Part shown: positions 51,039 through 59,872 of the stretch, in pieces | How positions within the stretch are numbered: position 1 is the stretch's first letter | Layout: each line of letters starts with the position of its first letter | Source: Thereva unica | Taxonomy: Eukaryota; Arthropoda; Insecta; Diptera; Therevidae | DNA length: 64,000 bases | Direction: 5' to 3' | Assembly (NCBI GenBank): GCA_949987705.1 | Contig: OX465281.1 | Span: 156,068,393 to 156,132,392 of the forward strand | Translations under genes and position numbers: made by a program | Notes under the pieces: generated by a model | Databases searched by the model: none | What the model was told of the DNA's origin: nothing | The model's input: only the letters and a program-made list of their open reading frames with translations

Positions 51039-53050
51039 CTAGCAAAAACCCGCGTGCCTTGCAACGCCTACTCGAATTTTCACAGATATCTCTTATTTAC
51101 ACTTATTAATTTCCACTTTAATTTAAAAAATCACAGATTGGGAAAAAAAAATAAAATTCAAAATTATCTCAATAAATTCACGCTAAATCACCAAATCAAT
51201 TAAAACAATTTTTTTTCTATAACCAAGGTTAAACTGCTTCGTCACAAAATCACTTCGTTACGAAACAAAACTCGATCATTCAAAGCCTTCTTCAAGACTA
51301 AAGTGTTGAATGAAATACTCTAGCTTCCTTTAAAGTGTACCGTTACAATAATTGGCAGAACCTTGTTTTAAATATCCTATTCATAGACTTCTTTTTAACC
51401 CATCATAAAAAACAGGTACTCGTTTTTTTATTGCCATTCCTGGAAGGCCGAATTTTCGACCCAAAACCATACCTGAACATTCACCTGTTTACCTAATTTC
51501 TCTTGTAGGATAATATGGCATGCGACTTTTGTATTTACATTGTTTGCGGTTTCCTTTTTTAATATTGTAAATTGTCTACTGAAATTGAGGTTTTGGAAGT
51601 TCCCTTTGCTATGCATACTTCTTTATTTCTATAAAATGGAATCCCAATTACGGCTCGCTAGTATATGTATATCAACAAAATAATTTTTTTTTTCGAGTGA
51701 AAAAGAAGCCAGAATCAGAAAGAATGCGTACCTATTATTACAATCAATAAAAATCCTTCATAGCGAGGAAAGTCAAAAAGTGGAAGTCATTTTTAAAAGA
51801 GTCGAAGTTTCAGAAGGAGTAGTATTTTCAAGGCCGATAATAAATATCGATGGCTGCCTTTCGAAACCTTATTCTACTGTCGGATCAGACTGAAAATCCG
51901 AAGGCGATAATCGGGAAAAATATATCCCTGATAGAGTACAAACTTTTTATCATTGCAATTGTAGACCTGAAAGAGCCTATTTAAATATCGATTGTTCCGT
52001 GAATGTTTCCTATAAAACGATCAGGATATTTTTTGGAATATCTAGATATTTAGATACAGGTCTGTCAAGTATACAATTCGAATGATCACTTGCTTTCCTT
52101 CTCCTATAGGTTAGACTAAAAAGTAACCCGGTAGTCGGACACGATAGTCGGTACCGATAATCGTATCTGATAGTCGTATTCGCCTAAAATATGGCCGCAA
52201 AAGTATTAAATCTTTTTGTGAAATTCCCATTGCAATACATACAGCCAACAATTTTAAAAATGGGTTTTGAAATCACAGCCAGACACTCCAATTATAATTA
52301 TATAGATAGATAGATAGATAGATAGAAGATCGATAACCATATGAAACAGAACTATATTTTTAAATCACAGACAGACACGCCATTTACATTTATATAGATA
52401 GATAGATTTGAATGACGCCGCTCAGGTAATAGTATTCTACTTGTCATATCCTTTTGTTTGGTACCCATATCGAGTGGGTTGTAAAGAAAAGGTGAGTCCG
52501 GCATAGTTGGTCGCCATTTTGAATTTATAATGACAAAAAATAGGTAATTGTACTCTAATTATCATCCCCTTTAATTTGATACTAATGTCGGGGATCGGCG
52601 AGCCCAATTGCGAAATTCACCCGCCATCTTGGAACCGCCATCTTGATTTTTTTACAAAGTGGTCAGATTACATTGTCACCCGAACTAAATATATGTGCAA
52701 AATTTGAAGTTGAACGGTTATATGGAAGTGGGTCAAAATCAAGTTTTAAGTTTTGTCTACATACATACATCCATACATACATACAGATAGAGCAAATATA
52801 CGGTGTATATAAATAGCCTAAAACATGCTCGCAAAAATACTGAATCTTCCAGTGGAAGTCCCATCCCGATCGGCCCAGCCGTTTCCGAGATTACCGCGGC
52901 CAAACAGACAGACATACAGACATACAGACAGACAAAAATTTTAAAAATAGTAGATTTTGTTTTAATTACATGTAAATAACCAAAAAAACTTAAAAAAACA
53001 TAATTATTTTGAAATTACAGACAGACACTCCAATTATATTTATATAGAAG
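51039..53050. mobile_element. Unclassified 2-kb non-coding repeat in BEL-2 LTR
   Basis: Starts CTAGCAAAAACCCGCGTGCC and ends TTATATTTATATAGAAGAT. A terminal-like block, ACAGACAGACACTCCAATTA then TATATAGATAGAT, occurs three times (about 52272, 52368, 53018). CAGA runs (52908-52935), CATACATACAT (52765-52780) and GATA runs (52305-52325) are present. No ORF of note. The end structure resembles widespread insect non-autonomous repeats, possibly Helentron-like. The three end blocks suggest nested or tandem copies. Confidence 0.55.
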
Positions 53051-53206
53051 ATAAAATTTGAATTACATAGCTATCAACATACCTATTTGGAATATACATA
53101 TATTGAAGAGTATTAAGGCAGCAAGGTGTTTGATTGAAGAAACCCATAATCCATTCAGTATTCACCGATCAAAGTACAGTTACCATATTTCCCGGCCCTC
53201 AAAACA
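53051..53206 (+). repeat. BEL-2 3' LTR, second part
   Basis: Continues the LTR (matches about 44041-44195) to CTCAAAACA. CTGTC at 53207-53211 follows and pairs with CTGCC at 43790-43794. Confidence 0.9.
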
Positions 53207-54732
53207 CTGTCAGTCATATTAGGTGCAAACTGGAGCTCTCCCTCCCTCTACATAGCTCCCAGTTCGCTTACTCTAAAGGTAAATCAACAGAGGTTGCTTT
53301 ACACCACCTGGTCAGTAAAATCGAAAAAGCCTTCCTCGCTAAAGAAACTGCCCTATGCGCGTTCCTTGACATCGAAGGTGCTTTCGATAACACTGGCTAT
53401 GATTCTATCTCTTGATTCTTAGACAAGGGGCTGAACTGGAACGCTCAACTTGACTACGTCATCAGCAAAGCCACAAGGGCCATATGGGCTTGCAAAAGGC
53501 TTCTGGGTAAGACATGGGGTCTTACACCACAAATGGTGTACTGGATGTACAATACGATCGTTAAACCTGTTGTCACCTATGCTGCTATAGTGTGGTGGCC
53601 CAAGACTAAACAGTTTACGTCGATCCTCAAGTGCAGCAAGCTGCAACGGCTTGCTTGCCTCTCCATTACCGGAGCAATGCGGACTTGCCCCACAGCTGCA
53701 ATGGAAGAAATCATTGGATTGACCCCTCTCTATGGAAATCCGCCGCCATAAGTGCCTTGAGACTTCAGATCTCATCCAACTGGCCCCATACGGTCAAAGG
53801 ACACATGGATATCCTTAAAAATATCCCAAGCATTTCCATCTGCCGCGTATCCGACCATATGGTTAGTCAACTGCGGTTCCAAAGGAAATTCAGAGCGATT
53901 ATCCCGGATCGCTCTGAGTGGGAGCGACGGGTCAAAGATGGAACATGACACAGGGGCTGGCGTCGCAGGACCCAACTCCAAGGTCTCGATTGCAATGGGT
54001 AAGTGGACCTCTGTTTTCCAGACTGAAATACATGCCATTACGACCTGCGCTAGGCTCAACCTTGAGAAAGGCCGGAAAGGCGCCAACATTAAAATCTTTT
54101 CTGACAGCCAAGCTGCCATCAATGCACTCTCCACGTGGAATTTTTCTTCCAAAATAGTAGCAGGGTGTTTTGACGTACTCCAGAGCCTGACCAGAAGAAA
54201 CGAGGTCTCGCTCTGCTGGGTCCCCGGACACTGGGGTATCGAGGGAAATGAGGCTGCAGACAGCCTCGCGACCGAGGGGTCTGAGACGTTGTTCCAGGGC
54301 CCAGAACCCTTCTGTGGCATCTCTTGGTCCACCTCCAAATCCTTGATAGAGGAGTCGATTAAGAGAATAAACCTACCCTATTGGGAGTCAGTCCCAGGTC
54401 TTAGACAGGCTAAAGATCTTATAAGACCCTTTGCCTTAAGAGGCACTATTACTCTAAACAGAGCGGACCTAAGGCTGCTGGTGGGCTATCTCACTGGCCA
54501 TGTAGGACTGCGGTACCACCTTCACAACCTAGGACTGTCTCAAGAGACAGAATGCCGACTCTGCTTGGAAGGCGATGAAACTTCCACACATATTCTTTAT
54601 GAATGTCCTGCTCTGATCTGGCTTAGAAGAAGAACGATTATCAGAGAGTTCTTGAGCCCTGCCCAACTCCGGCCTTCATCAATTAAAGACCTTCGTGCCT
54701 TCATTCGGAAGGCCGATAGTCTGTTTCGCTAG
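53207..54732 (+). pseudogene. LOA copy B ORF2: RT, RNase H, C-terminal zinc motif
   Basis: 53207-53415 continues RT (SSQFAYSKGKSTEVALHHL, FLDIEGAFDNTGYDSIS) to a stop. The sequence then jumps to the post-palm region (LDYVISKATRAIWACKRLLG, IVKPVVTYAAIVWWPKTKQ), so YADD is deleted. 53938-54732 gives RNase H with QTEIHAI, FSDSQAAINAL and WVPGHWGIEGNEAADSLA, then CRLCLEGDETSTHILYEC. The first RNase H aspartate (TDGS) falls in a broken stretch. The last frame is long and clean but cannot be expressed alone. Confidence 0.88.
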
Positions 54733-54811
54733 TGGGGTACGTACACAATAGGCCTAACTTGGCCGCAGTGTTCACCATATTCCCCCTCATTCCTTATAAT
54801 AATAATAATAA
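54733..54811 (+). repeat. LOA copy B 3' UTR and (TAA)n tail
   Basis: GTGGGGTACGTACACAATAG to TTCCTTATAATAATAATAATAA, the same end as copy A. It abuts the truncated 3' end of R1-a. The minus-strand R1 frame reads through into this tail. Confidence 0.8.
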
Positions 54812-57746
54812 CCCCACTCCATTCCGCGGGGCCTCGGAGCATAACCCCGACAACGGTGTCGGGGGTCACGCTTCCGAGCTCCTCTTCCATCGCGTTTCTT
54901 TCGTCCGCCCACCTCGTGCATTCAAAGAATGTATGGTGGGCGTCGTCCGAAGCGGAGTCCCCGTAGGGGCATGCGGCATCCGCCACCTTACCCATCTTCT
55001 TCAGGTACGCACGGAACAAACCGTGCCCCGTCAGAAACTGGGTAAGGTAATAATCCACCTCCCCGAACTCCCTGTTCACCCAGGTGATCAGGTGGCCGAT
55101 CAGGCGGGCTGTCCACCTGCCCCTAGTGTCACCTTCCCAGCGCGTTTGCCAGACCTCCATCGTGTGGGCCCTAGCAGCCCTCGCCGCCTCCTTTTTTCCC
55201 ACCCTGCTCCTTTCTCGGCGGACGGACAATCTCTCCTGGGCCAGTAGGTCGATCGGAATCACTCCGGCGACCACCAGCACTGCGGGCTCGGAGACCGTGC
55301 GGTAGGAACACGCGACACGGAGAGCTCCCCGTCTTTGTACTGCGGCCATGCGCTTGCGGTACTTCTCGTACCGCAGCGCATCAGCCCACACCTCCGCTCC
55401 GTAGAGCATTATTGACTCGGCAGTGCTCATGAGTAGGCGTCGCATGCAGGGTCTGGGGCCATGAACATTGGCCATGATCCTGCTAAGCGACGCTACTGCC
55501 GCAGCTGCCTTGTCCGCTGCCCGCAGTACATGTACCCCGAAGGACAGCTTGTTGTCAAGCATCACTCCGAGGTACTTCACGGCTCTCGACGACTCGATTG
55601 TCGCGTCTCCCACCTCGAAGTTGCGCACCATATTGATGCGCTTCTTCGTTAGTAACACGATCTCCGTTTTGTGAGCTGCTAGCTCGAGCCCGCAGTCGTC
55701 CATCCAGGAGGATATTCTACGCATTGCCAGGTTGAGGCGCATCTGCGCTGCATCGACGTCCCTCGCAGTGATAATCACTGCGACGTCGTCTGCATACCCA
55801 ACCAGGCAAACACCCTCAGGCATCTCCAAACGCAGGAGCCCGTCGTAGGAAATATTCCATACGTCGGGACCCAAAATGGAGCCCTGGGCGGCCCCAGATG
55901 TTATCTCCCTCCTTCGCAAGCCATCGTCGGTATCGTACTCGATGAAGCGCTCATTCAGATAGTCCCCCAGCATCCTTTGCAGATACTGAGGAAGTCTGAA
56001 GTCGCGCTCCATCACCCTCAATGCCCTGTCCCACCTGACCGAATTGAACGCGTTTTTCACGTCCAAAGTGGCCAGGAGGCACACGTGCCGGGAGAAGTGA
56101 TTCCCCCGCTCCGTTGACCTGGCAGCCTCGACCACCTGTTGGACCGCATCAATAGTAGAGCGGCCCGGTCGGAAGCCGAACTGTCTGGCTGCCAAGTCTC
56201 CCGCCGCGCGTACGGCCTCGTGAAGGCGAGGCCGTAGGAGTTTCTCCAGTAGCTTCCCGGTCGTGTCCAGCATACACAGAGGTCTGTAGGACGCCGCCGT
56301 TTCTGTCGCCCCCCCACCCTTGCTGATCAGCACAAGGCGTGCGACTTTCCAGCGAGCAGGAAATCTGCCCGCCTTCAGGCACGAGTTGTACATGTCCAGC
56401 AAGAGAGAGGGGTGACTGGAAGCCACTGCCTTCACTATTTCTGCTGGAAGGCCGTCTGGACCAGGAGCCTTCCGGTTACGCATCGAACGAGCGGCCACAA
56501 TGAGCTCCTCTTCACTGAAGGGGGGGGGTTCCAGATCAGAGAGCAGTGGTCGCTCGGACGGTCGCCGCGGATGGGTGGGGAAAAGGGTACTCACGATATC
56601 GTCCAAAGTGGCTGGATCCATAGGGGATCCTTGGGTGAAAGACCCGAGCCGCTTTGTGACGATCCTGTACCCTAGTCCCCACGGGTCTCGGTCCACATCC
56701 TGCATGAGGGCCCTCCAGCATCTCCGTTGGCTGTTTTTGATGGCTTGCTTCAGAGATTTTTTGGCCGCATGGAACGCTGCGGCCAAAGGGGCTGCGTGTA
56801 TATCGCGGGCTCTCGCTCTTTGGACCTGCCGACGAAGTCGAAGGCACGTCCTGCGGAGCTCCGCGATCTCGTCCGTCCACCAGTAGGCAGGACGGCCTCG
56901 ACGACTCGATCCGCGTCGCGGCACTGCTTCTTCGCAAGCGATCTGGATGACTCGCATAGCCTGTGCGGTCATCCGATCTGCTCGCTCAGATGGCGATAGA
57001 CCTTCGGGAGCGGCGGGTAGGGATGTCTGGGCACGCTCTAGAGCTGCAGAGAACGTCGTGGGGTTCATTTCTCTGACGTTCCATCTGGGGGGGCGCGTAA
57101 GACGGGTAGTGGCAGACGGCCGCACATCATGTACTCGGAACATGATGTACTGGTGATCGCTTCCCGTGTAATCCTCGATCACCTTCCAGTCTACCACTCG
57201 CGCTGCCAGTTGTTCGTTGGCTAGGGAGACATCCGGAATTGTCCCCCTGTGGCCCGGCCTTCTGAAGGTTGGTGTGGAACCGGTGTTCAGCACCACGAGT
57301 CCCAGCCGGGACACCATGTCCATCACCCTCCTTCCGCGGGAGTTAGGCCGGGCCTCCCCCCATTCGACAGCTCTGGCGTTAAAGTCCCCGGCGACCACCA
57401 GACCTCCCTGTTCCTCCCGAAGAAAGTCTTCCAGGTCATCCAACTTCTCCTGGAAGTCGTCTATCCGATCGCTTGGGGTGAGGTACACGCTCACGTACGT
57501 GGTGGCGTTATGCTTCACCCAAACGAAGCCGCACCTGGATCCTGCTCCCTCGACAAAGAAATTTCGTGGGTTTGGGATCCAGATGGCCGCAGTGCCGAGG
57601 TCGTCAGCATGCCAACCCAGCCCAGCTCTTGCCCGATACTGTTCGCTGATAAGAACAATATCAGCACTTTTTTCGGTGCAGAGCTGTGCTAGGAGGTCAT
57701 GGGCCGTCCTGCTCCTATGGAGATTTCCTTGGAGGACTTGCGTCAT
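54812..57746 (-). CDS. R1-a ORF2: endonuclease-reverse transcriptase, C-terminally truncated
   Basis: About 978 codons, open. Endonuclease: LQGNLHRSRTAHDLLAQL, VVAGDFNARAVEWGE, GSDHQYIMF. RT: APGPDGLPAEIVKA, SYRPLCMLDTTGKLLE, FGFRPGRSTIDAV, ATLDVKNAFNSVRWD, GAAQGSILGP, VGYADDVAVI (YADD at about 651-654), KYLGVMLDNKLSFG. C-terminal CCHC-like CPYGDSASDDAHHTFFEC. The start ATG (57746-57744) overlaps the ORF1 stop as ATGA. The last 27 residues of the open frame come from the antisense LOA tail. The protein lacks only the extreme C-terminus. Confidence 0.93.
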
Positions 57747-59344
57747 CGCGAAGTCTTGCCGAGTACCTGCTTAAAGGCTTTACAGCCTTTCGACCCCGCC
57801 ACGTGGTTCGTGTCTCCCATGTTCCCCGCAGAACATAGGAAGCACGAGGGGTCGGCTGTACAGCCCGCGCCCTTATGCTCCGCCGCGCCGCATCGGTAGC
57901 ACAGCCTGCTCCTATCCGGCCCTTTGCAGGCCGAGCTCAGGTGCCCGTACCCGAGGCAGCGGAAGCAGCGCTTCACCTCCACCCCGCGCCTCACCTGGCA
58001 CCTCACGAAGCCGACGAGTACTCGCCCACTTGCCAGGATCTTCTCTGCGGCATCCTCCTCGAGTCTGACAAAGGCCAGGCGCTGTTGCCTAGCGTTTGGC
58101 CTTGTCACGGACACCTGTATTTCGCCCGCGTAATCCGGGAGCGACCCCCTCAGCGCCCGCTCAATCTCCTCCGCCGTGGTCCAGCTGTCGAAGTCTTTGA
58201 TCTCCAGCAAAGACTTCGCGGCCAGCTCCCTGATGGTGCTTGTGCCGCCCACCGCCGATCTTAGGGCGCTTGCCAGTATCGCCTTATTTTCGGCAGTGGC
58301 ACGTCCCAGCTCCAGCAGCACTCCCCCGGCTCTAGTCTGCCGGACCGCCCTCACCTCGACCCCGAGTTTGGACGGCTCGACCTTATCTCGGATAGCCTTT
58401 ACGACTTCCGAGTAGGTGGAGCCTTCAGAGGGGGTCAGGAGCACCGCGTCAGGTTTTTTCCTTTTCTTCCCTCCTTTCCTTTTTTGTTTTCTGCGCCTCT
58501 TCGGTTTTTCGGCGTCCTCGGGCTTCTGGCCAGCTTTTTCCGCTTTCTCCTTCCTCTTTTTCTTTTTCCCCACGACCTCTGACCACTGGGCCTCAGTTGT
58601 GGGCTGAGCGACTGTCACCGGCTGTGAGGCGGTCGCGGGCTGGGCGGCGGCAGTGGGCTGAGCGACGGCTCGTGGCTTCTTTGAGGTCCTCACCACCTCG
58701 ACTTTCGGGGAGCTTGTTGCCTTCCGCTTGCTCCCGCCGGCGTCTGTTGGTGGGGCCTGTTCAGGGGCTCTGGCCAAGATTTCTTTTATTTTAAGAACTT
58801 CCTGCATATCCAAGGCCGCCATGTCGACAAGATGTTGGAGCTTCGGCAGCCCCTGCTTAATTTCATTGTTGACGTTCTTCTGCTTCTGGGTTGACGTCAC
58901 CATCCCGGAGAGCAGAGCCTTCATGGCCTCGAGCCGGTCGCCGACCTTCTTTGTGGTTGCTTCCAGCCGCCTCACGCCTTCAGCGTACGGGTTGGATCCA
59001 CGCTCCTCCTCCGTTGCCAAAGGCTCTGCTGGGCCAGTTGGCGCCACCGATATCGCGGCCGCCGCTTCAGCGCCAACCCGGTCCTCCGCGTCCGGGTCAT
59101 TTGCCTCCTCCACCTCCAGGAGAGGCTGGGTGGTGCCCTCCCGCCGTGACGGCGGTGACCTGGCCACCCTCGCCCGTCTCTCAAAACGAGCTAGCACAGC
59201 TAGCTCAGCTGCTCTAGTTTGTTCGGCCTCCTGTTTGGCAGCTTCTTCTTCCGTTAACGCCGTTGTTTTTTTATTTTTACCTTCTTCCATAGTTATTCCC
59301 ACGAGTGGCGGAGAAATGAGGTCCACCCGGGCAGAGATCCGCAT
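57743..59344 (-). CDS. R1-a ORF1: Gag-like RNA-binding protein
   Basis: 533 codons; the probable start is the ATG at 59290 (MEEGKNKKTTALTEEEAAKQ). It has a Glu/Ala-rich N-terminus, a middle with repeated AxAQPxT units and a strongly basic block (KKKRKEKAEK, KPKRRRKQKRKGGKKRKK). A folded region follows (TYSEVVKAIRDKVEPSKLGV). Three zinc knuckles lie at the C-terminus from about residue 460: CFRCLGYGHLSSAC, CYRCGAAEHKGAGC and CFLC...H...C. This arrangement is standard for R1-clade ORF1, which packages element RNA. It is unbroken. Confidence 0.92.
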   Translation of the reverse strand: MRISARVDLISPPLVGITMEEGKNKKTTALTEEEAAKQEAEQTRAAELAVLARFERRARVARSPPSRREGTTQPLLEVEEANDPDAEDRVGAEAAAAISVAPTGPAEPLATEEERGSNPYAEGVRRLEATTKKVGDRLEAMKALLSGMVTSTQKQKNVNNEIKQGLPKLQHLVDMAALDMQEVLKIKEILARAPEQAPPTDAGGSKRKATSSPKVEVVRTSKKPRAVAQPTAAAQPATASQPVTVAQPTTEAQWSEVVGKKKKRKEKAEKAGQKPEDAEKPKRRRKQKRKGGKKRKKPDAVLLTPSEGSTYSEVVKAIRDKVEPSKLGVEVRAVRQTRAGGVLLELGRATAENKAILASALRSAVGGTSTIRELAAKSLLEIKDFDSWTTAEEIERALRGSLPDYAGEIQVSVTRPNARQQRLAFVRLEEDAAEKILASGRVLVGFVRCQVRRGVEVKRCFRCLGYGHLSSACKGPDRSRLCYRCGAAEHKGAGCTADPSCFLCSAGNMGDTNHVAGSKGCKAFKQVLGKTSR

Positions 59345-59628
59345 TACCCGGGTAAGGCTAGTTAGAACCGGAGGTCGCCAGGTATCCGGAGCACACCGTT
59401 CACGACTGAGCTATTTTTATAATCTGGGTCCTCAGCCAGGCTGATCATCGGCACGGTTCGTGTTACACCTTGATCCGACCCAGGGGATTAGGGATGGGGG
59501 CAAGGATTAAGGGAGGAGGACGCAGGGTTGGGAGGACGACTGTCTGCTACGTTTGATACGCATTGCCCAGGGTGAACCAGCGTGATGGGATTGTCACGCA
59601 TACGTGGAGGTCATCGTCATCTCACCCC
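59345..59628 (-). other. R1-a 5' UTR
   Basis: Non-coding. It starts GGGGTGAGATGACG next to the (TAA)n tract. A conserved stem-loop, CCGGA...TCCGG (59389-59368), lies about 80-100 bases before the likely ORF1 ATG, the same block as in LOA copy B at 37986-38036. Confidence 0.6.
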
Positions 59629-59681
59629 ATAATAATAATAATAATAATAATAATAATTTTTTTTTTTTTTTTTTTTTTTTT
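59629..59681. repeat. (TAA)n tract and poly(T) between tandem R1 copies
   Basis: Nine ATA/TAA units (59629-59656), then 25 T (59657-59681). On the minus strand this is the poly(A) tail of R1-b followed by (TTA)n and then the start of R1-a. Confidence 0.85.
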
Positions 59682-59872
59682 ACGAGGGATGGTGAGAATC
59701 TTGCATAGACACCGTTGAGGATCCGCACTCAGACGGTAGTGTCAGATTCCTACTGACTAAACTCACCCACCCTTTCTGTGACGATTCCCCCACCCGGCAC
59801 CGCCGCGAGGCATTACTTCGGGTGGGCGTCACCGACGTGACCCTTACCGGGTCCCCTCCTATCCTTGGCGGA
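59682..59872 (-). other. R1-b 3' UTR
   Basis: 191 bases between the ORF2 stop and the poly(A) tail, GC-richer than the tail region. No gene seen. Confidence 0.75.

Larger units (their letters stand above)
43795..53206 (+). mobile_element. BEL/Pao LTR retrotransposon (BEL-2), degenerate
   Basis: Complete outline: 5' LTR 43795-44195, tRNA-Tyr primer site 44197-44214, gag-pol 45374-50506, purine tract before 50789, 3' LTR 50789-51038 plus 51039-53050 inserted sequence plus 53051-53206. Flanked by CTGCC/CTGTC. A CR1/Jockey-like fragment lies in the leader. All domains are recognisable but several frameshifts are present. No envelope gene. Confidence 0.9.
37858..54811 (+). mobile_element. LOA/I-group non-LTR element copy B (+), split by two insertions
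   Basis: The segments are 37858-40018, 43246-43794 and 53207-54811. Removing RTE-2 (15-bp duplication) and BEL-2 (5-bp duplication with one mismatch) restores a continuous element: 5' UTR, ORF1, endonuclease, RT, RNase H and a (TAA)n tail at 54796-54811. The 3' end matches copy A at position 1093. It is probably full length at the 5' end, since a 5' UTR is present. It is degenerate throughout. Confidence 0.85.
54812..59628 (-). mobile_element. R1-clade non-LTR retrotransposon copy a (R1-a), 3'-truncated
   Basis: Minus-strand element with 5' UTR (59628-59345), ORF1 and ORF2. It is cut at 54812, where about 24 final codons and the 3' UTR of the R1-b copy have no counterpart. A 3' loss is unusual for non-LTR elements and probably reflects the LOA copy B event. 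The 5' end abuts (TAA)n at 59629-59656. R1/TRAS/SART/Waldo-type motifs are clear. Confidence 0.9.

Noticed and set aside
54729..57746. A 1005-aa ORF2 ending in an Ile-rich tail
   Set aside because: The final residues are translated from the antisense (TAA)n and 3' UTR of LOA copy B. The same odd tail appears on the Gypsy frame at 1002-1523. It is not part of the R1 protein.
56057..59217. Many plus- and minus-strand ORFs over the R1 genes
   Set aside because: GC-rich coding sequence gives long open antisense frames. None has a domain of its own.
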